From JADKIH01 sp031417555 (GTDB lineage: Bacteria; Bacteroidota; Bacteroidia; AKYH767-A; 2013-40CM-41-45): a stretch of 64,000 bases of DNA. The DNA is taken from the NCBI GenBank assembly GCA_031417555.1, contig JANOVV010000009.1, positions 1 through 64,000 of the forward strand. The letters are read 5' to 3'. A program made the position numbers and the translations under genes. Shown piece after piece: positions 8,143 to 16,353 of the stretch. The notes under the pieces are model-generated. The model saw only the letters and a list, made by a program, of their open reading frames with translations, ran no database searches and was not told the origin of the DNA. How positions within the stretch are numbered: position 1 is the first letter of the stretch; every line of letters begins with the position of its first letter.

Positions 8143-9036
8143 ATGAAAAAATTAATCTCCCTGCTTTTTATACTTTTTCAAATTACTGCTATTCATGCAC
8201 AAGACACGCTCAAGGTCGTGGAAGTAAAAAAAGGATTTAGCAAAGGATTTCAGAATGGTTTTTCTGCAATAATTCCAAATGCAAAATTGAAAGATGTAGT
8301 TTCCGGTTGGAAAAAATATATTCATCAAAAAAATAAAGTAGGTATTAAAGAAATCGACGGGGAATATTTTCTTGCTAAAACTATCATCCCCGAAATATCG
8401 ACCGATTCTTTAATGATGTATTCTTTATTTATTCCTAATCCAACCAACGTTGAAATTATTTCTTTTGTAAGCAACGATGATATTAATTTTTATTCTTTTT
8501 CTTCCAACTCAGCTTTGAGTCTAAGTATTAGTGAATTTATCAGAAATTTTGCTGCTAATGAATATAGAAATGTTGTTAAGGACGAATTGTCTGACGAACA
8601 AAAAAAATTAAAAAAACTTGAAGAAGATCTTCAGGGTTTAGAAAATGAGAATGTCAGGTTTGAAAAAAAAATCAAATCAAATGAAAGATCCAATGACAGA
8701 ACCAAAGATGAAATTAAATCGAATTTACAATTGCAGGATTTAAAATCAGAGTCTATTCTTCAACAACAAAAAATATTAGCAACTTATTTGACGCAATCCG
8801 AACAAAAAAGTAATGAAGAAAAAAAATTAAAATCTCTCCAAAAAGAGAAAAAAAAACTTGAAAGCACCAATGAATCTTTGCATAGCGATATCGACGAAAA
8901 TGAAAGCGACAATAAAGCCCTTCAGAAAAAAATTGATAATAATAATTCCGATATAATTCCTGCCAAAGAAAAAGAAATAAAAAAACAAAAAGAAGTAATA
9001 TCTAATGTGGAAATGAAGTTGAGGGGAATTAGGTAG
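8143..9036 (+). CDS. Secreted coiled-coil protein of unknown function
   Basis: The first 20 residues form a Sec signal peptide ending ...TAIHAQ, so the product is exported. Residues about 20-145 look globular and I do not recognise the fold. Residues about 147-292 are a long, highly charged coiled coil rich in Lys, Glu, Asn and Ser. Stand-alone secreted coiled-coil proteins of this kind are frequent in Bacteroidota and usually unannotated. No operon partner: trmD is nearly 200 bp downstream beyond a heptad repeat. A periplasmic scaffold role is a guess. Confidence 0.75.
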   Translation: MKKLISLLFILFQITAIHAQDTLKVVEVKKGFSKGFQNGFSAIIPNAKLKDVVSGWKKYIHQKNKVGIKEIDGEYFLAKTIIPEISTDSLMMYSLFIPNPTNVEIISFVSNDDINFYSFSSNSALSLSISEFIRNFAANEYRNVVKDELSDEQKKLKKLEEDLQGLENENVRFEKKIKSNERSNDRTKDEIKSNLQLQDLKSESILQQQKILATYLTQSEQKSNEEKKLKSLQKEKKKLESTNESLHSDIDENESDNKALQKKIDNNNSDIIPAKEKEIKKQKEVISNVEMKLRGIR

Positions 9037-9039
9037 TGG

Positions 9040-9109
9040 TTAATCGTTAATCGTAAATCAATTTCGCTAATCAAAATTCACTAATCGTTATTCGTAAATC
9101 GATATTGAT
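9040..9109. repeat. Second type of 7-bp tandem repeat
   Basis: Ten consecutive heptads can be read: TTAATCG, TTAATCG, TAAATCA, ATTTCGC, TAATCAA, AATTCAC, TAATCGT, TATTCGT, AAATCGA, TATTGAT. The period matches the arrays at 1.5-1.7 kb and 7.97-8.02 kb but the unit differs, with an AATC or TTCG core. It lies between the coiled-coil protein and trmD. Confidence 0.6.
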
Positions 9110-9229
9110 AATAAGTTTTTAGTTAATCATTTCAAAAAACCGGTTTAGGAATGTACTTTGATTAGTTTTTATATTGTGAATACTTAATTTCAAACTCTCG
9201 CTAGAAATCGGGAAAACGCCAAACATTTA

Positions 9230-9901
9230 ATGCGAATCGACATTCTTACCGTTGTTCCTGCTCTTCTGGAGAGTCCTTTTAATCATTCCATTGTTAAACG
9301 TGCTCAAACAAAAGGAATAGCAGAAGTTTTTATTCATAATATCAGAGACTGGTCTACCGATAAACATAAAAGTGTAGATGATTATGCATTCGGTGGCGGT
9401 GCCGGAATGGTATTGATGATAGAACCCGTTGTTGCCTGTATTGAATCATTAAAATCAGAAAGAATTTACGATGAAGTGATTTATACCAGTCCGGATGGCG
9501 AACTTTTCTCACAACCATTAGCTAATCAATTATCACTTTGTAAAAATCTTATTATCCTTTGCGGACACTATAAAGGAATCGATGAACGGCTACGGCAACA
9601 TTTTATAACCCGTGAAATTTCTATTGGCAATTATGTCATTTCCGGCGGAGAACTTGCTGCTGCAATTATCAGCGATGCTATTCTCAGGCTTTTACCCGGC
9701 GTTTTAAATGATGAGGCCTCTGCCCTCTCCGACTCATTTCAAGACGGACTTATAGCCCCACCGGTCTATACAAGACCGGCTGAATTCAGAGGATTAAAAG
9801 TACCCGACATCCTCCTTTCCGGGCACGCTGCCGAAATCGACAATTGGAGGCATGAAGAGTCGCTGAAAAGAACCCAAATGCGAAGACCTGACCTTTTTTG
9901 A
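9230..9901 (+). CDS. trmD: tRNA (guanine(37)-N1)-methyltransferase
   Basis: TrmD methylates G37 next to the anticodon using S-adenosylmethionine and prevents frameshifting. It is a SPOUT-class dimer. Motifs are KSVDDYAFGGGAGMVLM, the trefoil-knot segment LCGHYKGIDERL, and EISIGNYVISGGELAA, followed by PGVL and the conserved linker SLSDSF-like sequence (here ALSDSF). At 223 aa it is full length. The start at 9230 gives the usual MRIDILTVVPALLESPF. rplS follows 122 bp downstream with its own promoter, keeping the common trmD-rplS neighbourhood. Confidence 0.96.
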   Translation: MRIDILTVVPALLESPFNHSIVKRAQTKGIAEVFIHNIRDWSTDKHKSVDDYAFGGGAGMVLMIEPVVACIESLKSERIYDEVIYTSPDGELFSQPLANQLSLCKNLIILCGHYKGIDERLRQHFITREISIGNYVISGGELAAAIISDAILRLLPGVLNDEASALSDSFQDGLIAPPVYTRPAEFRGLKVPDILLSGHAAEIDNWRHEESLKRTQMRRPDLF

Positions 9902-9920
9902 TTAAAAAAAGAGAATTTAC

Positions 9921-9953
9921 TTGGTTTTTTATTGCAATAATTTTCTATATTTG
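9921..9953 (+). promoter_or_regulatory. Bacteroidota-type promoter of rplS
   Basis: TATATTTG at 9946-9953 fits TAnnTTTG. A TTG at 9921-9923 lies 22 bp upstream, slightly wider than the usual 19-21 bp; a second TTG at 9932-9934 is too close. Transcription would begin near 9960, at the start of a structured leader. Confidence 0.6.
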
Positions 9954-9963
9954 CGCTCCTTTT

Positions 9964-10023
9964 TAGGGGCCCGTTAACGCTACTGTATAAGCGGGTAAAA
10001 CTGATGTTAAAATCCTCATTATC
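9964..10023 (+). ncRNA. Candidate L19 leader RNA structure
   Basis: The untranslated leader of rplS contains CCCG (9970-9973) pairing with CGGG (9992-9995), and TTAAC (9974-9978) in its loop is complementary to GTTAA (10006-10010), suggesting a hairpin with a possible pseudoknot shortly before the ATG at 10024. Autoregulatory L19 leaders are known in several phyla, including flavobacterial relatives; assignment here rests on position and pairing only. Confidence 0.4.
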
Positions 10024-10371
10024 ATGGACTTAGTTAAAATAGCTGTCGATACTATAAATGAAAAACGCGACCTTCCTGAATTTAAAGCCGGAGATACAAT
10101 TACGGTTTTTTATAAAATCATTGAAGGAAACAAAGAGCGTATCCAGCAATATCAAGGTGTAGTATTACAACGTAAAGGCATTGCATCATCACAAACTTTT
10201 ACTGTTAGAAAAATTTCTAACGGCGTTGGTGTTGAACGTATATTCCCTTTATTCTCGCCAAAGATTGATAAAATCGTTGTTGACAAAAGAGGAATTGTTC
10301 GTCGTGCACGAATTTTTTACCTGCGTAACATCTCCGGTAAAAAAGCCCGCATCGAAGAAAAGAAAGCATAA
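10024..10371 (+). CDS. rplS: 50S ribosomal protein L19
   Basis: L19 lies at the subunit interface of the large subunit. The 115-aa product shows the family core: LPEFKAGDTITVFYKIIEG, RIQQYQGVVLQRKG, TFTVRKISNGVGVERIFPL and the C-terminal SPKIDKIVVDKRGIVRRARIF-like segment. Length and the start MDLVKIAVDTINEK are normal. A promoter and candidate leader structure precede it, and a strong terminator at 10388-10413 ends the transcript. Confidence 0.97.
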   Translation: MDLVKIAVDTINEKRDLPEFKAGDTITVFYKIIEGNKERIQQYQGVVLQRKGIASSQTFTVRKISNGVGVERIFPLFSPKIDKIVVDKRGIVRRARIFYLRNISGKKARIEEKKA

Positions 10372-10387
10372 TATTTTTGTAAAATTG

Positions 10388-10417
10388 AAAGCCTCTGCAT
10401 TAGCAGAGGCTTTTTTT
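10388..10417 (+). terminator. Rho-independent terminator after rplS
   Basis: AAAGCCTCTGC (10388-10398) pairs perfectly with 10403-10413 around a 4-nt loop, followed by a T tract. The convergent CoA-binding gene ends at 10429, so the hairpin may serve both strands. Confidence 0.9.
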
Positions 10418-10428
10418 ATGATTTAAAA

Positions 10429-10800
10429 TTAATACTGTCCGGTTGCCAGCATTACCAACGTACATGCTTCAAGATTTTCAATTTCATTTTTAGCAGCTAA
10501 TAGTAAAAATTCATCATTCTCGGCACCCGGATTAAAAATAATACGCCTGGGTTTCAGAGATAAAATATAATCATAGTACTGAAACTGGTTTTTGGCTGAA
10601 AGGTACATTGTAACGGTATCAACATTTTTTAATTCCGGCAAACCGGTTTGTATTGTTACATCATCAATCTTACCGTCCTTTAATCCAATCGCATATACGG
10701 TTTGTCCATGCTTCCGCAATGATTTGATAGCCTTGTTTGAATACCGCTCCGGATTTGTGGAAGCTCCTAATACCAACGTTGCTTTACCTTTCATAATCAT
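10429..10800 (-). CDS. CoA-binding domain protein
   Basis: A 123-aa single-domain Rossmann protein of the CoA_binding_2 type. It shows the nucleotide-binding opening TLVLGASTNPERYSNKAI, the segment VYAIGLKDGKIDD, and the ending IFNPGAENDEFLLLA. Such proteins resemble the CoA-binding domain of succinyl-CoA synthetase but lack the catalytic parts; the cellular role is unknown. Its start overlaps the stop of the MFS transporter gene by one base (TAATG), so the two are translationally coupled. An alternative Met is three codons in (10794). Confidence 0.8.
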   Translation of the reverse strand: MIMKGKATLVLGASTNPERYSNKAIKSLRKHGQTVYAIGLKDGKIDDVTIQTGLPELKNVDTVTMYLSAKNQFQYYDYILSLKPRRIIFNPGAENDEFLLLAAKNEIENLEACTLVMLATGQY

Positions 10801-12080
10801 TACATCATTTCTGTATAGGCCAATTCCTTTTGATAGGTTTCTTCCAGTTTACTCAATGCATAAAAAGCAATGGCTACTGCAACAATACCAACTATAAGGC
10901 AACTAAATATTAAATCAACATTTAAATTCTTTCGAAACAGGTTCAGTAAAAGTGTAAGAAGCACTAATGATCCTCTTACAAAATTAGGAACAGTCGTTGT
11001 TACCGTCGAACGGATATTAGTTCCGAATTGCTCCGAAGCAATTGTTACAAATACTGCCCAATATCCTGACGCAAGTCCAAGAAAAGCACAAATCCAATAA
11101 AACATATTTGGATCTATAAATGGAATAAATAAATACATAGGCACAGCGATTACAGTAATAGAGAGATACAAGAAAACAATTTTAATTCTACTTTTAAATA
11201 TCTGACTCAGATAACCACTCATGAAATCTCCAAAAGCCGTTCCTAAATAAAAATACATAACAGCATTGCCTGTAATAATATTACTAATTCCCTTTGCTGC
11301 ACTAATATCTCTGGATAGAGCAATAAGAATACCGATCATGTACCAAATCGGAATTCCTATGGCAATACAACATAGATATTTTACAGTTGTTTTTTTTGAA
11401 GAAAATAATTTGAAGATATTTCCTCTTGAAATTTTTTCTGTTCCAAGAGAAGTATACATATGACTTTCATAAACGCCAATTCGAAGAAAGAGAAGTAATA
11501 TACCTAATACACCGCCGATGATATAAGCTACCTGCCAGGTGGCCAAACTCATTCCGGTAATTCTATTAAACCATCCTGAAAAAAAATCTCCATTTAAAGC
11601 GACAAGATTAGCTGCAACTGCACCCAATACACCAAATGAAACAACAATCATTGTCCCATAGCCTCTGTGTTTTTGCGTCATTGTTTCACTAACCAGCGTT
11701 ATCCCGGCTCCAAGCTCACCTGCTAAACCAATACCGGCAACAAATCTTAATAATGCATACGTTGGAATGTCGGTTACAAAAGCATTAGCAAAGTTTGCCA
11801 ATGAATACATAATAATAGAGCCGAAGAGTACCGATAGCCTACCTTTCTTGTCGCCTAAAATACCCCAAAGAATTCCACCGGTCAACATACCGATCATTTG
11901 CCAATTCATCAGGTCTAGTCCGGCATCGGTAAGAGCCTGTCCTTTTAATCCCAAAGCTTCCAGGCTTGGATTTTTAATTACCTGAAAAAGAATGAGATCA
12001 TAAATATCAACAAAGTATCCAAGGGCAGCCACAATAACAATGATGTTAAATGGCGAGGTATGAGGTTTCTTATTTTGCAT
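10800..12080 (-). CDS. Major facilitator superfamily transporter
   Basis: A 426-aa integral membrane protein with about 12 predicted membrane segments. The loop 2-3 signature is present as GILGDKKGRLSVLFG (MFS motif A). The RFVAGIGLAGELGAGITL segment in helix 4 resembles the metabolite:H+ symporter branch (proline/betaine and alpha-ketoglutarate permease relatives), in which sugar- and organic-acid carriers also fall. The substrate cannot be told from sequence. It is the first gene of a two-gene unit with the CoA-binding protein, which overlaps its stop codon. Confidence 0.85.
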   Translation of the reverse strand: MQNKKPHTSPFNIIVIVAALGYFVDIYDLILFQVIKNPSLEALGLKGQALTDAGLDLMNWQMIGMLTGGILWGILGDKKGRLSVLFGSIIMYSLANFANAFVTDIPTYALLRFVAGIGLAGELGAGITLVSETMTQKHRGYGTMIVVSFGVLGAVAANLVALNGDFFSGWFNRITGMSLATWQVAYIIGGVLGILLLFLRIGVYESHMYTSLGTEKISRGNIFKLFSSKKTTVKYLCCIAIGIPIWYMIGILIALSRDISAAKGISNIITGNAVMYFYLGTAFGDFMSGYLSQIFKSRIKIVFLYLSITVIAVPMYLFIPFIDPNMFYWICAFLGLASGYWAVFVTIASEQFGTNIRSTVTTTVPNFVRGSLVLLTLLLNLFRKNLNVDLIFSCLIVGIVAVAIAFYALSKLEETYQKELAYTEMM

Positions 12081-12163
12081 GAATGGTCAAATATAAAATT
12101 GTATTTCATTAAAACGATGCTAAATAACATTGAGTAAATAACAATCTTAGCTTACAATTTTCC

Positions 12164-12192
12164 TTGTTAGAATAAAAAATAGTTTACTTTTG
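12164..12192 (+). promoter_or_regulatory. Bacteroidota-type promoter of tRNA-Ser
   Basis: TTG at 12164-12166 and TACTTTTG at 12185-12192 (TAnnTTTG) are 18 bp apart. The -7 element ends only 4 bp before the mature tRNA 5' end, so the 5' leader would be very short. Confidence 0.65.
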
Positions 12193-12196
12193 CAAC

Positions 12197-12281
12197 GGAG
12201 AAATGGCAGAGCGGTCGATCGCGGCGGTCTTGAAAACCGTTGAGGGTTAAACCTCCGGGGGTTCGAATCCCTCTTTCTCCG
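12197..12281 (+). tRNA. tRNA-Ser (anticodon TGA)
   Basis: An 85-nt class II tRNA. The acceptor stem GGAGAAA (12197-12203) pairs with TTTCTCC (12274-12280), with discriminator G at 12281. The anticodon loop CTTGAAA gives anticodon TGA, reading UCN serine codons. The long variable arm (about 12241-12257) and T loop GTTCGAATCC are present. CCA is not encoded. No gene on the opposite strand is credible here. Confidence 0.96.
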
Positions 12282-12290
12282 CATTTTTTT

Positions 12291-12318
12291 AAAAAGCCGC
12301 GCAAGCGGCATTTTTTTT
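12291..12318 (+). terminator. Terminator after tRNA-Ser
   Basis: GCCGC (12296-12300) and GCGGC (12305-12309) form a short stem with a GCAA tetraloop, followed by A and a run of eight T. Confidence 0.8.
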
Positions 12319-12378
12319 GCCTTTCATTTTCTTCTTGATTTTCATATTTCATTGACCAATAGCGGTTTTCTCAATCAA

Positions 12379-13572
12379 TCAACCCCTCTTTGTAGGCGTC
12401 CAAATACCTGAATTTATCCCTTTTATAAAATGAAAAAACCCTTTCAATAATGCGAGGTTCATAAAAGAAAAATAAGATACAAAACGAAGAAAACGCCAAT
12501 GGATACCTAATTTGACTGCTAACCGGTCAAGGAATGGAGCAATCAACAAAACAATTTCACCCGTCAACAAATAAAAATAAATACGGCTGTGAAAGGATAA
12601 AATTATAAGAGACATCAAAGAAAAAATTATAAAAAATGGTGTCATCCATCGTAAGAATTTATGGCTGATAAAACAAAATCCTTCGGGTGTAAATGGCTTA
12701 AATAGAAAATGTCCAAATCTTTTCAGGTTCTGAAAATTTCCCGCAGAAATCCTTGATTTTCTCTTATACTCAATAAAAATATCATCGGAAACATCTTCAT
12801 AACAAATTGCTTCCAAATCGTTGATACATCGAAATCCTTTTTCAATAACGACCATAGAAATATAAAAATCATCAACCAGAAAACCGGCAGGTATTTTTTC
12901 AAAGAGATTTTTTCGTAATGCATAGCATCCTCCAAAGGGTCCCATCATACATCCCCATAAAATACCTTCTCTGTATTTTATAATATTTTCTCTTTCTATA
13001 TAACTTTTTTCCTGAATGGATATACCATCTTTTTTCATTCCAACATTCAGGATATTAGCTCCCACAAGTCCGTTATTTTCATTCTTAAAATGTCGTATCA
13101 ACAGACCGATCAATCCTTTTTCAAAAAAAACATTAGCATCTGTTAAAATAACAATCGGATAAGTAGCATAAGAAACAAGATCGTTAATTACAGAAGGCTT
13201 TCCCCTCCTTTCCGGAAATTGGTAGAATTTTATAAATGGATAATCGATTGTTAACGATCTAACAATTCCTTCGGTAAGGTCATTGGAAGCATCTGAACCT
13301 ACGATTATTTCCAATTTCCCTTTTGGATAATCCGAATTTAATATACTCTCTAACTTTTGATTGATTACCAATTCTTCATTATAAACTGCAATGAGAATTG
13401 AAACTCCAGGAAATTCATCATTGTGGCTAAAATCATCCTTATCACGTATTATTCTACGTGCTAAAAATCCAAGTAATGTTGGAAAAATTACATAAGTATA
13501 GACGATCAGAAAAACAGAAATGAAAAAAACTATGTTAAAAATACAGGTATTTGGCTCCATCAGATTCTTCAA
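12379..13572 (-). CDS. Membrane-bound family 2 glycosyltransferase
   Basis: A processive-type GT2 enzyme of 397 aa. One N-terminal membrane segment (about residues 11-36) precedes the GT-A domain (about 50-280), and three or so hydrophobic segments follow at the C-terminus. GT-A motifs: SILIAVYNEE, LEIIVGSDASND, the metal-binding TDAN, the acceptor-site GGCYALRK, the catalytic VDDFYISM pair of Asp residues, and RISAGNFQNL in place of the QxxRW motif. This arrangement fits transfer of sugars to a polysaccharide or lipid carrier at the inner membrane. The product is unknown. It is divergent from the GWxTD gene. Confidence 0.85.
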   Translation of the reverse strand: MKNLMEPNTCIFNIVFFISVFLIVYTYVIFPTLLGFLARRIIRDKDDFSHNDEFPGVSILIAVYNEELVINQKLESILNSDYPKGKLEIIVGSDASNDLTEGIVRSLTIDYPFIKFYQFPERRGKPSVINDLVSYATYPIVILTDANVFFEKGLIGLLIRHFKNENNGLVGANILNVGMKKDGISIQEKSYIERENIIKYREGILWGCMMGPFGGCYALRKNLFEKIPAGFLVDDFYISMVVIEKGFRCINDLEAICYEDVSDDIFIEYKRKSRISAGNFQNLKRFGHFLFKPFTPEGFCFISHKFLRWMTPFFIIFSLMSLIILSFHSRIYFYLLTGEIVLLIAPFLDRLAVKLGIHWRFLRFVSYFSFMNLALLKGFFHFIKGINSGIWTPTKRG

Positions 13573-13718
13573 AAATAGAAATTCATTTTCACCTATTCAT
13601 ATAGATAAAAAAATCAATTCAATTCCTTTTCCACAACGGTTTTATTTAATGGCAAACCTAAGTCATTTCACTTTTCAATCCTTTTTTTCCGTATTTTTAC
13701 TATTATACATCATGTAAA

Positions 13719-15146
13719 ATGAAAAAGCTCTTATTATTATTGATAATTGTTCTTTGTGTATCTGGCACTAAAGCAAGAAATCTTTCCGCTTTTTTTTCGT
13801 ATTGCACATTTGATATTCCGGGTAAATCACCTTATCTGGAAACTTACCTAAATGTAATCGGAACTTCAGTAAATTTTATTGCTACCGAAAAAAATACTCT
13901 TGCGGGTCAAATAGAAGTACAATGGATAATTCGTTCGGGCGATAATATCGTTTATGCAGATAAATATACACTTATAAGCCCAAGCATTCAAACGACAGAT
14001 TCTTTAATTCCCGACTTCTTAGACCAGAAACGACTGGATTTAAAAATGGGTGAGTATGATATTGAACTTACCATAAAGGATAAAAATACAGATTCAAAAG
14101 AAACTAAGTTAAATCAAAAAATAACTATAGGTTTTCCTTTAAATAAAATAAGTATTTCTGATATTGAATTTATTGAATCATATACACCAACCGCCAATGC
14201 TGGGAAATTTACAAAAAGCGGTTATGATGTAATTCCTTTCGTGCATGCATTCTATCCGAAAGAAATTAGTAAAATAAAATTTTATGCAGAAATTTATAGG
14301 ACTAATATTTCTTCTGCTGATGATTATCTGGTTCGGTATTACCTGAGTAACAAAGAATCCAATCTACAAATAGAAAATTATGTTGTTAATAAAAAGCAAA
14401 GTGCAAAAAATATCAATGCAATCATTGGAGAGTTTTCAATTACAGACATACCATCGGGAAATTATTATCTTAATATTGAAGTAAGAAATAAGAAAAACGA
14501 AATAATAGCTTTTAACCATGCATTTTTTCAAAGAAGCAATGAAAGAAATAAACCAAAAATAGATGATGACTTTTCATCCATTAATATTTCAAACACCTTC
14601 ATATCACCAATTATTAATAAAGATACTTTAATAGATTTTATAGCTTGCTTATACCCAATTTCATCCCAATTTGAAAATGAAATTGCAGAACGTCAATTAA
14701 TAAATAGCGATGTTCGTTCTATGCAACAGTATATTTATTATTTCTGGTCAAAAAGATTTCCGGAAGATCCTGAGAAAGGATGGAAAGAATACAAATTAGA
14801 AGTTTTAAAAGTAAATAATTCTTTTTCATCTATTATTAAAAAAGGATATGAAACCGATCGTGGTAGAGTATATCTTCAATATGGTCCACCAAACGTTCGA
14901 AAAGAAGTTATCGATGAACCAGGAACATTTCCGCACGAAATCTGGCAATATTATAAACTAAAAAGTCAGACAAACAGGAAGTTTATTTTTGTAACCAGTG
15001 ATCGTGCTTCTAACGATTTTCGTTTGGCACATTCAGACGCTATTGGTGAAATATTTGATCAGGATTGGGCAGACTTTTTAAAAGGAAATAACTCTATTGA
15101 TAAATTTGGCAGTCAAACCAAAGATATTTACTCAAATCCTCACTAA
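13719..15146 (+). CDS. GWxTD domain-containing secreted protein
   Basis: A 19-residue signal peptide (MKKLLLLLIIVLCVSGTKA) is followed by about 300 residues of beta-rich sequence and a C-terminal GWxTD domain. The signature appears as GYETDRGRVYLQYGPPN near residue 385, with Trp replaced by Tyr. The domain is known from Bacteroidota and related phyla, often near envelope or transport genes, but has no established function. The next gene, a glycosyltransferase, follows after 57 bp on the same strand; the two could be co-transcribed. Confidence 0.85.
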   Translation: MKKLLLLLIIVLCVSGTKARNLSAFFSYCTFDIPGKSPYLETYLNVIGTSVNFIATEKNTLAGQIEVQWIIRSGDNIVYADKYTLISPSIQTTDSLIPDFLDQKRLDLKMGEYDIELTIKDKNTDSKETKLNQKITIGFPLNKISISDIEFIESYTPTANAGKFTKSGYDVIPFVHAFYPKEISKIKFYAEIYRTNISSADDYLVRYYLSNKESNLQIENYVVNKKQSAKNINAIIGEFSITDIPSGNYYLNIEVRNKKNEIIAFNHAFFQRSNERNKPKIDDDFSSINISNTFISPIINKDTLIDFIACLYPISSQFENEIAERQLINSDVRSMQQYIYYFWSKRFPEDPEKGWKEYKLEVLKVNNSFSSIIKKGYETDRGRVYLQYGPPNVRKEVIDEPGTFPHEIWQYYKLKSQTNRKFIFVTSDRASNDFRLAHSDAIGEIFDQDWADFLKGNNSIDKFGSQTKDIYSNPH

Positions 15147-15203
15147 TTAAAATTAGTTATTTCTTAACTACTTTTTACCTTTGGCCTTTTACCACACCGC
15201 TTA

Positions 15204-16268
15204 ATGTCTAATCGTACTGCAGTAGTAATTCTTAATTGGAATACCCGGAATTTTCTTGAACTATTTTTACCTAATGTTATTAAATACAGTTCTACGGATG
15301 CAGAAATTATTATCGTTGATAATGCATCTACCGATGATTCGATAAGTTTTGTTGAAAATAATTATCCTTCAGTAAAAATTATAAAGAATTCCGAAAACAA
15401 GGGTTATGCAGAAGGTTACAATGCTGCATTGTTAGAAATCGATTATGAATATTTTGTTTTATTAAACAGCGATGTTGATGTAACAGAAGGCTGGCTTTCT
15501 CCTTTAATAAAATTAATGGACAATAACAGTGAAGTAGGTGCATGCCAGCCAAAGATTTTATCTTTTCATTCGAAAGATTATTTTGAATATGCCGGTAGTG
15601 CCGGTGGATATATCGATAAATACGGTTATCCATTCTGTCGAGGCCGTATTTTCAACACGCTCGAAAAAGATAATCATCAATATAATGATACACGTCCTGT
15701 TTTTTGGGCAACCGGTGCTTGTATGATCTTAAGGGCATCTGTATTTAAAAAACTGAAAGGTTTTGACCCTGTTTTCTTTGCTCATATGGAAGAAATAGAT
15801 TTATGCTGGCGAATGCAACGTGCCGGTTTTCATGTTTATTTCTGCGGCTTATCGAAAGTTTATCATATAGGTGGTGGAACATTGCCAAAAAGCAATCCCA
15901 GGAAAACGTTCCTCAATTTCAGAAATAATTTATTGATGATTTATAAAAATGCAGAACCCTCTGAAATTAAATCAATTTTATCGGCGAGATTTATTCTTGA
16001 TGCAATTGCTTCAATAAAATTTCTTTTTTCGGGCAGTTTGGCTGATTTTAAAGCTGTTTGGGCTGCTCGTCATGCGTTCAATACCCTTAAAAGTCAATAC
16101 CAACGCCCTTTTTCGACATCCAAGCCCGTTTCAGCAAAGGCAGGTTTTTTCATTTATCCTAAAAGCATTCTTTGGGATTATTATATTTGTCGTAGAAAAA
16201 AGTTTTCTTCTTTGCATTGGAAAGAGGCATCAAATGCGCCTTTTGAAGCAACTGTAAGAAAACAATAG
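15204..16268 (+). CDS. Family 2 glycosyltransferase (rhamnosyltransferase-like)
   Basis: A soluble GT2 enzyme of 354 aa of the WbbL/WcaE-like group that adds single sugars during polysaccharide assembly. Motifs: TAVVILNWNTRNFL at the start, EIIIVDNASTDDS, GYAEGYNAAL, the DxD-type metal site in LLNSDVDV, and the acceptor-side FFAHMEEIDLCWRMQRAGF. There are no clear membrane segments. It sits after the GWxTD gene; whether they act on the same surface polymer as the nearby membrane GT2 is inference. Confidence 0.88.
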   Translation: MSNRTAVVILNWNTRNFLELFLPNVIKYSSTDAEIIIVDNASTDDSISFVENNYPSVKIIKNSENKGYAEGYNAALLEIDYEYFVLLNSDVDVTEGWLSPLIKLMDNNSEVGACQPKILSFHSKDYFEYAGSAGGYIDKYGYPFCRGRIFNTLEKDNHQYNDTRPVFWATGACMILRASVFKKLKGFDPVFFAHMEEIDLCWRMQRAGFHVYFCGLSKVYHIGGGTLPKSNPRKTFLNFRNNLLMIYKNAEPSEIKSILSARFILDAIASIKFLFSGSLADFKAVWAARHAFNTLKSQYQRPFSTSKPVSAKAGFFIYPKSILWDYYICRRKKFSSLHWKEASNAPFEATVRKQ

Positions 16269-16353
16269 TTTTTGCATCAACTTTAACTGTCATTTTGCTT
16301 ATAATTAAAGAGGATAACCAGGAAACAATATTCTCTTTACTTGAGCTTTTTTT

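Noticed and set aside
12167..12352. Minus-strand open frame of 61 codons
   Set aside because: It lies across tRNA-Ser and its terminator; the protein reads as antisense of the tRNA.
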